DNA from: an uncultured Thermoanaerobaculia bacterium
Lineage (GTDB): Bacteria > Acidobacteriota > Thermoanaerobaculia > Multivoradales > Multivoraceae
Assembly (NCBI GenBank): GCA_951813015.1
Contig: CATOTG010000006.1
Span: forward strand, 1-64,000
Direction of reading: 5' to 3'
Length of the DNA stretch: 64,000 nt
The notes below the pieces were generated by a model. That model was not told the origin of the DNA, searched no databases, and worked only from the letters and a program-made list of their open reading frames with translations. The position numbers and the translations under genes were made by a program. Below, one piece after another: positions 1 to 7,423 of the stretch (its first letter is position 1; each line of letters starts with the position of its first letter).

Positions 1-224
1 TCTGCATCGGCCTGATCAAGAGCGACCAGTGGGTGCGCCGGGCGGCGGGCCAGGGCACAGACGTCGAGTCGATCTACGAGGCGATGGGAAAGCGGGTCCC
101 TCTGGGCCGCGTGGGCGAGGCCGAGGAGTACGCCGACCTGATCGCGTTCCTCGTCTCGGAGCGCGGCGCCTACATCACCGGAACCGCCATCAACCTGGAC
201 GGCGGCCTCTGTCCCGTCGTCTGA
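1..224 (+). CDS. Short-chain dehydrogenase/reductase, C-terminal part (cut by window edge)
   Basis: Only the last ~74 codons lie in the window, in the frame starting at base 3. The end matches the C-terminus of SDR oxidoreductases: a PLGRVGEAEE segment, then a helix with FLVSE, then the classical YITGTAINLDGG ending. This part holds the substrate loop and the last Rossmann strand; the NAD(P) site and catalytic Tyr-Lys lie before the window. The substrate cannot be told. The next gene on the same strand, a 2-hydroxyacid dehydrogenase, starts about 210 bp downstream, so co-transcription is possible but not shown. Confidence 0.85.
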   Translation, partial: CIGLIKSDQWVRRAAGQGTDVESIYEAMGKRVPLGRVGEAEEYADLIAFLVSERGAYITGTAINLDGGLCPVV

Positions 225-435
225 TCCGCCCGAACACCCACTCGACCACGCAGGCGGTTGAACCGATGACCACTTCGACGATGCCGGGAACCCGGAGCAG
301 CGGCAGCGCGGTACGGCGGTGGCGCCGAAGCGGGAGATTCGCGCACCGTCGCGGGTGCAACCGAGAGATGCGGTGACCCCGGCTGGAGACCCGATCTCAA
401 CCCCGCCGCGAGGTATGCGGGCCAAGGAGCAGAAC

Positions 436-1482
436 GTGAAAGTAGCGATGCAGAAGAGTCCCTTCAATCGCGGGGATCTGATCGAGGCGCAGGGGTTCGA
501 GACTGTTGAGGGCGTCTGCCGCAGCGAGGACGACCTCGCCGACCTGCTCGGCGACGCCGACGGCGCCCTGGTCGGCGTGATGCCGCTGACCTCGCGCTCC
601 GTACTCGCGCGGTGTCCGAAGCTCAAGGTGGTCAGCCGGCTGGGGGTCGGCGTCGACTCGATCGACCTCGACGCGGCGACCGAACTCGGCATCCTGGCGA
701 CCAACGTGCCCGGTTCCAACACGACCGAGGTCGCCGACCACGCGATGGCGCTGATGCTCGCGCTCACCCGGCGCGTCGTCGACGCCGCCGGCACGACCCG
801 CGAGGGCCGCTGGGGCCATCGGGAATCGATGATCGGGCTCCTCACCCGCGTCCGGCGGATTGCCGGCCACACGGTCGGCATCATCGGCTTCGGCAACATC
901 GGCCGCGCCTTCGCCAGCCGGGCTCGCGGCTTCGGACCGGCGCGAATCATCGCCGCCGACCCGTACGTCGACCAGGTCACCGCCGACCTCTACGGCGTGC
1001 AGCTCGTGCCGCTTGAGGAGCTGCTGGCCGAGGCCGACTACGTGACGATCCACTGCTCGGCGACCGAGGAAACGCGGCGCCTGATCAACGCCGACACGCT
1101 CGCCCTGATGAAGCCCACGGCACTGCTCGTCAACGCGGCCCGGGGGCCGATCATCGACGGTGCGGCGCTGGCGGAAGCGCTCGCCGAAGGCCGGATCGAA
1201 GCCGCGGCGCTCGACGTGACCGAGAAGGAACCGATCGATCCAGCCGATCCGCTGCTGAAGCTGCCCAACTGCATCGTGACCCCGCACATCGCCGGTTTCT
1301 CGCCGGTGTTCCTCGGCGAGTGCCCGATCCGCCAGGCCGAGAACGTGATTCGCGTGCTCACGGGCCAGATGCCCCACGGCATCGCGAACCCCGAAGCGAT
1401 CAAGACGATCGCGGTGATGCGGGCGAGCGATCCCGGGCGCTGGGAGGGGGTGCCGGACTTTTCGACGGCACTGGCGTTGTAG
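436..1482 (+). CDS. D-isomer-specific 2-hydroxyacid dehydrogenase (phosphoglycerate dehydrogenase-like)
   Basis: A 348-residue NAD-dependent D-2-hydroxyacid dehydrogenase. The NAD-binding loop GFGNIG is at residues ~151-156. The catalytic set is present: Arg ~236 in NAARGP, Glu ~265 in EKEP and His ~284 in TPHIAG. I chose the GTG at 436 because AAGGAG sits about seven bases upstream and the protein then begins directly with the first strand. An ATG at 319 in the same frame would add 39 residues of no family likeness. There is no C-terminal ACT domain, so this is the short type rather than a regulated SerA. The reaction is likely oxidation or reduction of a 2-hydroxy/2-keto acid; the exact substrate is unknown. 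Confidence 0.9.
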   Translation: MKVAMQKSPFNRGDLIEAQGFETVEGVCRSEDDLADLLGDADGALVGVMPLTSRSVLARCPKLKVVSRLGVGVDSIDLDAATELGILATNVPGSNTTEVADHAMALMLALTRRVVDAAGTTREGRWGHRESMIGLLTRVRRIAGHTVGIIGFGNIGRAFASRARGFGPARIIAADPYVDQVTADLYGVQLVPLEELLAEADYVTIHCSATEETRRLINADTLALMKPTALLVNAARGPIIDGAALAEALAEGRIEAAALDVTEKEPIDPADPLLKLPNCIVTPHIAGFSPVFLGECPIRQAENVIRVLTGQMPHGIANPEAIKTIAVMRASDPGRWEGVPDFSTALAL

Positions 1483-1593
1483 CAGCCCGTGCCACGGGAC
1501 CTTTGAACCTTGGTACGCTCAGAACTTCGGTTAGGGCACTGTCGATGTTGTTGTGCACAGCAAGCTTGTTGTTAGCCACGATCAACCTCTTGA

Positions 1594-2076
1594 TCATGTT
1601 TGCGGTTGTCGCTTCTCGTGGCACCAAACCAAAAGAAAACAAACCAAAAGAACTGGCGCTGGTTTGGGCGATTCGGAACGCTTTGAGACGCCCGTAGGAC
1701 GGCCGCGCCATTGGACAGCGACCAGTTCCACCTCGGTGTAACTGGTCGCACGTTCAGCCTTGTTAGCGTTAGCAGCTCCCGCGCCGTGAGCGAAGCTCGG
1801 GACCACGATCCCCACCTGGCCGGCGGCGACCAGACGATCGGCCAGGGCCTGCGAGCGCGGAACAGCCCGGGCCAGCATCTCGGCTTCCCAAGTCGGACAC
1901 GCCAGGTCCGCTTCGCTGACGCTCGACTCCGGCCGCTCGCGGTCATCTCCCGTGTCGCAGACCGGTTCCGCGTCCACTTCGCAAGCGCAGAGCACGAGCG
2001 GCTGCATCGGCCTGCCCAGGGGTTTCCTTGCAAACTCAACGGCTACCGTTCAATCTGCAAGGCTATAGTGTCGGCT
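1594..2076 (-). pseudogene. Remnant of a RES-domain toxin (NAD+-degrading family)
   Basis: On the minus strand the frame reads PLGRPMQPLVLCACEVD, then a SEADLACP segment, then QALADRLVAAG and IVVPSFAHGAG. These follow one another as in RES-domain proteins, whose active members (such as MbcT) destroy NAD+. The reading frame carries an in-frame TGA at 2050-2052, with RES-like sequence (HYSLAD) continuing on its upstream side. The C-terminal part after IVVPSFAHGAG no longer resembles the family. No Xre-type antitoxin partner is visible. I read it as a decayed toxin-antitoxin remnant. The family match is from memory of the consensus, so confidence is moderate. Confidence 0.45.
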
Positions 2077-2159
2077 CTCAGACGATCCACACAACTCCGG
2101 GAACCGCTACGCCCGGGCCCACGATGCGCGCAGCCGCGTCACATCACGAGGAGAAACTC

Positions 2160-2888
2160 ATGCGGTACACCCTTTCCCTTCTGGCGGCGGCGCTCCTGGC
2201 GCTGGCGGCCATGCCGGCGATGGCCGGGTCGATGGATGTCGACCTCAAGGCCTCCGACGGCACGATGCTCAAGGCGACCTACATGTCGCCCGGCAAGCCC
2301 GGTCCGGCGATGCTGCTGATCCACCAGTGCAACATGGACCGGAAGTCCTGGTCCGGTATCGCGTCGCAGTTGGTTGACGCCGGCGTCCACGTGCTGACGA
2401 TGGACCTGCGGGGCTTCGGCGAGAGCGGCGGCGCCGGCATCCGCGAGGCCGGCGGGTTCCCGCCGTTCCTGCAGACGGCGACCGGCGACGTGGACATGGC
2501 GTTCGACTACCTGAGCAAGCAGGAAGGCGTCGACACGGACCGGATGGCCGCCGGCGGCGCGAGTTGCGGCGCGATGCTGACGGCCGATCTGGCCGCGCGC
2601 CGGCCGGTGAAGGCGCTGATGCTGCTGTCCGGGCCGCCGAGCGAAGCAGCCGTGGCGAACATGGCGGCCAGGTCCGACCTGGCGGTCTTCGCCGCGGCGG
2701 CGACCGGCGACACGATCACGGCCGGCGTCGACAAACAGCTCAAGGGCGCTGTGGACGGGTCGAAGCACCCGAACTCGACGGCGAAGATCTACGACGGCCC
2801 GGAACACGGGCTGCCGATGTTCGCGAAGAACGCGGACCTGGAGCCGGCGCTGGTGTCCTGGCTGAAGATGGAGTTGACCGGGAAGTAG
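2160..2888 (+). CDS. Exported alpha/beta hydrolase (dienelactone hydrolase-like)
   Basis: A 242-residue protein with a Sec signal peptide (MRYTLSLLAAALLALAAMPAMA, cleavage after ~22), so it acts in the periplasm or outside. The alpha/beta-hydrolase fold shows in HQCNMDRKSW near the first strand, the strand LTMDLRGFGES, the nucleophile elbow GGASCG with Ser at the centre, and a late His in PEHGLPMF. The start is ATG 2160 because GAGGAG lies seven bases upstream and a signal peptide follows. An earlier in-frame ATG would add 44 unrelated residues. The substrate is unknown. It ends 49 bp from the convergent enolase-superfamily gene. Confidence 0.85.
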   Translation: MRYTLSLLAAALLALAAMPAMAGSMDVDLKASDGTMLKATYMSPGKPGPAMLLIHQCNMDRKSWSGIASQLVDAGVHVLTMDLRGFGESGGAGIREAGGFPPFLQTATGDVDMAFDYLSKQEGVDTDRMAAGGASCGAMLTADLAARRPVKALMLLSGPPSEAAVANMAARSDLAVFAAAATGDTITAGVDKQLKGAVDGSKHPNSTAKIYDGPEHGLPMFAKNADLEPALVSWLKMELTGK

Positions 2889-2937
2889 GCGTTCGCACAC
2901 CGGGCGCCGGCCTGCCGGCTTCCAAGGTCCCAGTGGT

Positions 2938-4053
2938 TTACCGCTGCTCGGCGGTCTTGTTCCGCTCGATCAGGTCGAAGTCGATCTCGACTCCGAGGCC
3001 GGGGCCGGTCGGGGCGTGGACGTAGCCCTCGTCGTCGACCTCGATGTCCTCGACGAGACCGACCTTCTGCGCCCCCGCGGGCAGCAGAACCTCGAACCAC
3101 TCGCAGTTGCGTATCGCGGCGCTGAGGTGCAGGTGGGCGACGTTGTTCAGCGAGTTGCCGCCGTGGTGGATCTCGAAGTTCATCCCGAAGCCCTCGGCGA
3201 GGTGAGCGGCCTTGAGGCAGCCGGTGATGCCACCCTTGAGCGCGACATCGCCCCGCAGATAGTCGGTCGCCTGGTTGTGGATCCACGGGGCGAAGGAGTC
3301 GTACCAGGCGCCGGGGAACTCAGTCGCCATGATCGGGATGCGTAGCTGCTGGCGCAGCTTCGTGTAGTTGTAGATGTCCTGGTCGCCGAGCGGATCCTCG
3401 TACCACTCGAAGTCGAGTTCCTCGATCACCTTGCCGACGCGCAGGGCCTGCGGGTAGTCGTAGCCCCAGGTCGAGTCGAGCATCAGCGGAAAGTCGTTGC
3501 CCACCGCCTCGCGGACGGCCCTGCAGATCCGGATGTCATCCCGCCAGACGCGGAACGGGTGGATCTTGTAGCCCTGCCAGCCCGCGGCCTGGTACGACTG
3601 GGCCTGCTCGACGTAGGCCTCGACATCGGGCTGCTGCTCGGAGCTGGCGTACGCGGGCAGCTTCTCGCGGTAGGTGCCGAGGAGCCGGTGGATCGGCTCC
3701 CCCGCCGCCTTGCCGGCGATGTCCCAGAGCGCAACGTCGACGGCGCCGACGACCCAGGGCTGGACGACCAGCCGCCGTTCCAGCATCTCCTGGTAGAGCT
3801 GCTCCCGGGCCAGCGGATCGCGCCCCATCACGATCGGCTTGAGCATCCTCAGCAGCGCCGGCGCTCCCAGGCTCGTCCCCATGCCGAGGAACGAATGGCC
3901 CTCGATCCCGTCGTCGGTCCGGATCGTCACCAGGCCGAGTTCGCCGGTGCGACTCGGCTGGCCGGTCGGATCGAACGGCCCGCGGCCCAGGTAGGAGTGC
4001 GGGGGGATGTCGTTCCAGGCGAAGAGGGTGATGCTGAGGTCGTCGATCTTCAT
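2938..4053 (-). CDS. Enolase-superfamily enzyme (mandelate racemase/muconate-lactonizing type)
   Basis: A 371-residue enzyme of the enolase superfamily, with an N-terminal capping domain and a C-terminal barrel. The visible catalytic set is KIH in GWQGYKIHPF, where the family usually has KxK or KxH, then metal ligands Asp in LMLDSTW, Glu in WYEDP and Glu in MATEFPG, and a catalytic His in EIHHGGNS. This pattern suits an acid-sugar dehydratase or a racemase; substrate specificity cannot be read. The start ATG 4053 begins at the conserved MKIDDL strand. The open frame runs ~180 codons further upstream, but that stretch covers the toxin-antitoxin genes and has no family likeness. Confidence 0.88.
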   Translation of the reverse strand: MKIDDLSITLFAWNDIPPHSYLGRGPFDPTGQPSRTGELGLVTIRTDDGIEGHSFLGMGTSLGAPALLRMLKPIVMGRDPLAREQLYQEMLERRLVVQPWVVGAVDVALWDIAGKAAGEPIHRLLGTYREKLPAYASSEQQPDVEAYVEQAQSYQAAGWQGYKIHPFRVWRDDIRICRAVREAVGNDFPLMLDSTWGYDYPQALRVGKVIEELDFEWYEDPLGDQDIYNYTKLRQQLRIPIMATEFPGAWYDSFAPWIHNQATDYLRGDVALKGGITGCLKAAHLAEGFGMNFEIHHGGNSLNNVAHLHLSAAIRNCEWFEVLLPAGAQKVGLVEDIEVDDEGYVHAPTGPGLGVEIDFDLIERNKTAEQR

Positions 4054-4175
4054 TGGACTTGGCTCGTCGTTGGAGAGATGGATGCGGCGGCCGCTGTTGC
4101 CGAGCGAAGGCAGCGCGGACGCCGCGAACAGAATCCTCTGCAGCGCGTACCCCGTCCTTGCGCCGCAGACGCCAC

Positions 4176-4448
4176 TCAGTAGTGGTAACGCGCCGCCAGG
4201 AAGTGAATCCGCTTGCCTTCGATCGTATACACCAGTCGGTGCTCCTGGTCGATCCTCCGGGACCACTTCCCGGCAAGCTGACCACAAAGCGGCTCGGCCT
4301 TGCCAGGACCGTCGAACGGATCGCGTATCACGGCCTCGACCAGCTTGAGGGCCCGCAGGGCTCGGCGGCGATCCGTCCGGGTCCAGTACTCGAGGTCTTC
4401 GAGGAAGTGAGGATCCATGACGGCTTGGCGCCGTCCGGTCGCGGTCAC
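4176..4448 (-). CDS. YoeB/Txe-family mRNA interferase toxin
   Basis: A 90-residue toxin. The order DPHFLEDLEYW, IRDPFDGPGK, EPL, then WSRRIDQEHRLVY and a terminal ARYHY is the YoeB/Txe signature. The Glu-Arg-His set that cuts ribosome-bound mRNA in YoeB is represented by the EHR segment and the last histidine. The GTG start overlaps the antitoxin stop as GTGA, a coupling usual in such operons. An ATG 10 codons later is possible, but the extra residues align with the first strand of relatives. Cotranscribed with the antitoxin directly upstream. Confidence 0.9.
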   Translation of the reverse strand: MTATGRRQAVMDPHFLEDLEYWTRTDRRRALRALKLVEAVIRDPFDGPGKAEPLCGQLAGKWSRRIDQEHRLVYTIEGKRIHFLAARYHY

Positions 4449-4729
4449 TCCGTTTCGAGGCGGAGGCGCTGGCGGAGTTCGTCCACGCCGAAGGCCTCAC
4501 CCTCTCCGTCCGCGGCGCGCTGACTCGCTGCCAGGAGGCGCCGGGCATTCCTGGGCGAGCGCAGGAGATGGACCGTCTCAAGCCAGCCAGCCAGCTCATC
4601 GGCAGGAACCAGGGCGACGGATTCGTGCCCGCGCCGCCGAATCAGGACCGGCTCGCGGGTGTCGATCACCTGGTCCATCAGAGATGCAAGACGCTCGCGG
4701 GCCTTTGTGTAGGTCGTTTCGCGAATCAT
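4445..4729 (-). CDS. YefM/Phd-family antitoxin
   Basis: A 94-residue antitoxin partner of the downstream YoeB-like toxin. The N-terminus (IRETTYTKARERLASLMDQV, then EPVLIRRRG, then VALVPADEL) is the YefM/Phd DNA-binding and dimer domain; the charged C-terminus should wrap the toxin. Start: ATG 4729 fits the family; another in-frame ATG at 4744 would add five residues. The stop overlaps the toxin start by four bases. A perfect inverted repeat lies just upstream at 4749-4765, the expected place for autoregulation by the antitoxin or the complex. Confidence 0.9.
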   Translation of the reverse strand: MIRETTYTKARERLASLMDQVIDTREPVLIRRRGHESVALVPADELAGWLETVHLLRSPRNARRLLAASQRAADGEGEAFGVDELRQRLRLETE

Positions 4730-4748
4730 CCCCGCGTCCCTCATACCC

Positions 4749-4765
4749 GTACAGACTGACTGTAC
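4749..4765. promoter_or_regulatory. Inverted repeat, likely operator of the YefM/YoeB operon
   Basis: GTACAG-N5-CTGTAC is a perfect palindrome 20 bp upstream of the antitoxin ATG at 4729. YefM-type antitoxins repress their own promoter by binding such palindromes, some with a TGTACA core, and TGTACA occurs at the right edge here. Position and symmetry are seen; binding is inference. Confidence 0.6.
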
Positions 4766-4834
4766 AGATCGACTCGGGAGCGCGTCAAGCCGGCACGGCG
4801 CCGGAACGAAGTTCGCCTCTGGCATACTGTAGCC

Positions 4835-5017
4835 GTGAAACGGCTCGGAACGGCTCTGCTCGCGGTGCTGATCGGCTTTCTCGCGGGCGCCGGGGTGAAC
4901 GCCGTGCTCGGCGACCAGGGAGCGGACACGCCGACGCTCGCCCTGCTCGGCGGCGCACTGGGGCTCGGCGTCTGGCTCCTCAGGGCGCGGAAGCGAGCGC
5001 GGAAGGCGCGACGCTGA
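4835..5017 (+). CDS. Small two-segment membrane protein
   Basis: A 60-residue ORF from GTG 4835. It has a hydrophobic N-terminal segment (residues ~5-26), a short polar turn (GDQGADTPT) and a second hydrophobic segment (~34-48), then a basic tail RARKRARKARR. This is a hairpin membrane protein with both ends likely in the cytoplasm by the positive-inside rule. No family recognised. It ends one base before the stop of the convergent DUF3604 gene. It could be a chance ORF, but the clean hydrophobic/basic layout argues for a real gene. Confidence 0.5.
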   Translation: MKRLGTALLAVLIGFLAGAGVNAVLGDQGADTPTLALLGGALGLGVWLLRARKRARKARR

Positions 5018-5018
5018 G

Positions 5019-6962
5019 TCAGGGCGTGTACCAGATCGGCGACGACCAGGCGCGTTCCTGGATCGTTGCCGGGAAGTCCTGTCGCGGCGCGATGCCGGCT
5101 CGCAGCGCGTCCCAGGACGACCAGCGGCAGGTGGGGTTCTCCAGGACCCGGGCGTAGTAGAAGGCGCGCTGGCCCGAGTCGAAGTCGGGGTCGGTCCAGA
5201 CGGTCTTGAGTTCGCCGGCGCCAACGTCGTCGCTGGCGGAGCAGTCGCTGAGATCGACGGTGGCGCCGTTGTCAGGGCAACGGTGGGTGTCCGGGTCGAC
5301 CTCGAGGCCGTCGGAGCAGGCGACGTCGTAGACCATCTCGTCGGTCTCGCCGCCGGCTTCCCAGCCCTTGACGATCTGGACCCGCTGGAGCGGCGCGGCC
5401 ATCGTGTCCCGCATCGCCCAGACCAGGAAGCTGGGGGCGTCGCCGCCGCCGTCCCCGTCGCCGGTCAGGTCGCCGCCCATCGGCACACCGGTCTCGTAGG
5501 CGGTGGCGACGAGGTCCGGGTCGTCCAGGTCGAGGCCGGCGAGGGCCGAACCGCCGAAGAAGCGGACCTTCATCCGCGTGCCGGACGTCGCGAAGGTCTC
5601 CTTGCGCCGGAAGGCGTCGAAGATCGCCTCTCGCGTGTTCTCGTCGGCCCACACGGCGGCGAGGCCCGACGCGCCGTTCGTGATCGCCGTCGTGAACGGG
5701 TAGATGCGGCCGGTGCCGTCGTCGATCGGCTGTGCGGCCGCGTTGGGGTTCTGCAGGTCGGCGCCAGTGCCGGGCTCGCCGGGCACCGAGCCGCGCTGCT
5801 CGGCTGTCTCCTGCATGAGCCCGGAGGCGCCCCAGTAGTTCTCCTCGTCGAAGGAGCCGGCGGCGACGTGGGTGTCGGACGAGCCGATCACGCCGAGCTT
5901 GTAGGGGTTCGACACGCCGCCGGCCTCGATCTCGAGGCCGCGGCGGAAGGCGTCGCGCACGTAGCTGCCCGGCGGCTCGCTCAGGATGCTGGTCGAGACG
6001 CGGTACGGCATGATCTCGAAGCCCGCCCACTCGTCGTTCGGCGACAGGGCCGGGTGGGTCTCCGAGGTGCCCTTGGTCTGGGTGATCTCGACGATCGGCT
6101 CGTTGCGGCTGCGCAGATCCGAGTACGCCTGGTCGATCGCGCCGCCCTCGAAGTACTCATACTCGAACATCCGCCCGCCGGAACCGTTCGTGTTGTGGGG
6201 GATCGCGATCGCCTCGTGGCCGTCCGCACGCCACTCGTCCATCCGCGCCCAGAGGTCCTCCGGGTTGTAGGAGTCGAGCCTCGAGAACGGAATGTCGGGC
6301 GCCTCGGCGCCGCGGAAGACGACGTTGCGGTGCAGGTTCTCGTAGATGCCGCCGGCGCCGGCCGACGTGTACTCGTAGGCGATGAAGGTGGTGAACACGC
6401 CCGGCTCGTTGTGGCGGTTCGCCGAAGCCGCAATCTCGCTCCAGGCCGAACGCACGACATCCTTGTTCAGGTGCTCGCGGATGCTCGGGTCGGCATCGGC
6501 CATGTAGCGCACGTAGGGCTGCATCGCGGCGAAGATGCCCCGCCGCTCCTGGACGGTTTCGGCGTTGCGGACCGTTTCGCCCGCCGGGTGGTTGTAGGCC
6601 GGGGAGTCGGGGTCGGTCATCGCGGGCAGCATGCCGAGGTAGTTCGCGTGGTCGGACACGCCCTGGAAGTCCAGGGGCCGGTCGAGCTGCAGGTCGAAGC
6701 CCGCCGGGTGCTTGATCGGGTTCCCCTTGGCGAACTCGTAGGCCTCGTCCGGACCGGCGCGGGTCGCGAAGACGAAGGCGTCGTAGGAGTACTTCGTGTG
6801 GACGTGCAGGTCGCCGAAGAAGGCCTGGCGGTCGGCTGGCGGTCCGGCTTCGGCCGCGGAGGCGCCGGCAGCCGTCGCGACGGAGTCGGATGAGTCGTCG
6901 GCGGCGCAGCCGACGGCCAGGACGGCGACGAGGATCAGGATCGAAAGGGCGAATCGCTGCAC
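5019..6962 (-). CDS. DUF3604 lipoprotein (PHP-like metal-dependent hydrolase family)
   Basis: A 647-residue DUF3604 protein. The N-terminus (RFALSILILVAVLAVGC) is a lipoprotein signal with Cys ~18. The domain opens with FGDLHVHTKYSYD, a PHP-like metal site; DHANYLG, IPHNTNGSG and SDTHVAAG add further His/Asp ligand candidates. It ends with the family tail WSSPIWYTP. The start GTG 6962 was chosen because GGGAGG lies about eight bases upstream and a lipobox follows. The same frame stays open into the upstream 66-bp repeats, but that part is repeat-encoded. The family's biochemical role is not known to me. Two more members lie in this window. Confidence 0.88.
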   Translation of the reverse strand: MQRFALSILILVAVLAVGCAADDSSDSVATAAGASAAEAGPPADRQAFFGDLHVHTKYSYDAFVFATRAGPDEAYEFAKGNPIKHPAGFDLQLDRPLDFQGVSDHANYLGMLPAMTDPDSPAYNHPAGETVRNAETVQERRGIFAAMQPYVRYMADADPSIREHLNKDVVRSAWSEIAASANRHNEPGVFTTFIAYEYTSAGAGGIYENLHRNVVFRGAEAPDIPFSRLDSYNPEDLWARMDEWRADGHEAIAIPHNTNGSGGRMFEYEYFEGGAIDQAYSDLRSRNEPIVEITQTKGTSETHPALSPNDEWAGFEIMPYRVSTSILSEPPGSYVRDAFRRGLEIEAGGVSNPYKLGVIGSSDTHVAAGSFDEENYWGASGLMQETAEQRGSVPGEPGTGADLQNPNAAAQPIDDGTGRIYPFTTAITNGASGLAAVWADENTREAIFDAFRRKETFATSGTRMKVRFFGGSALAGLDLDDPDLVATAYETGVPMGGDLTGDGDGGGDAPSFLVWAMRDTMAAPLQRVQIVKGWEAGGETDEMVYDVACSDGLEVDPDTHRCPDNGATVDLSDCSASDDVGAGELKTVWTDPDFDSGQRAFYYARVLENPTCRWSSWDALRAGIAPRQDFPATIQERAWSSPIWYTP

Positions 6963-7079
6963 GGGGAGCCTCCCTCGGGCTGTGGAATCTCGGATGGATG
7001 CAGTGTACCGATGGCGCCCGGGGTTGTCGGGCGGATCCCGGCGGGGACGCGGTCCCGGAATCCCGGCGGGAATCCGGGT

Positions 7080-7343
7080 GGCGCGAAGTCGCGCCACCCG
7101 CGAACCAGTCCGTGGGCTCGTCATCGGGCGGACGGATGACACCCCGGCGCGAAGTCGCGCCACCCGCGAACCAGTCCGTGCGCCCGTCATCGGGCGGACG
7201 GATGACACCCCGGCGCGAAGTCGCGCCACCCGCGAACCAGTCCGTGGGCTCGTCATCGGGCGGTCGGATGACACCCCGGCGCGCAGCCGCGCCACCCGTG
7301 AACCAGTCCGTGGGCCCGTCATCGGGCGGACGGATGACACCCG
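7080..7343. repeat. 66-bp tandem repeat, four copies, built from the dispersed hairpin element
   Basis: Copies begin at 7080, 7146, 7212 and 7278. Each holds two small palindromes, one around GGCGCGAAGTCGCGCC and one around a CCCGTCATCGGG core. Because 66 is divisible by three, open frames run through it on both strands, which explains false long ORFs. The same unit occurs singly elsewhere (near 14320, 25690 and 63490). It lies between the divergent DUF3604 genes. Confidence 0.95.
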
Positions 7344-7423
7344 GGCGCACCCCGTGGGTTGCGGCGCTAGGATGAGTAGCCAGCCCACAACCACCCGTTC
7401 CGCTTCATCTGTTCGGAGGACGC

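Noticed and set aside
4054..4599. Extension of the enolase-superfamily gene upstream of 4053
   Set aside because: It would overlap the toxin-antitoxin genes in another frame and has no family sequence.
7080..7343. Possible CRISPR array
   Set aside because: The 66-bp units are directly adjacent without unique spacers and no cas genes are near.
6963..7394. N-terminal extension of the DUF3604 protein through the 66-bp repeats
   Set aside because: A ribosome site and lipoprotein signal at 6962 give a normal start; the extension is repeat-encoded.
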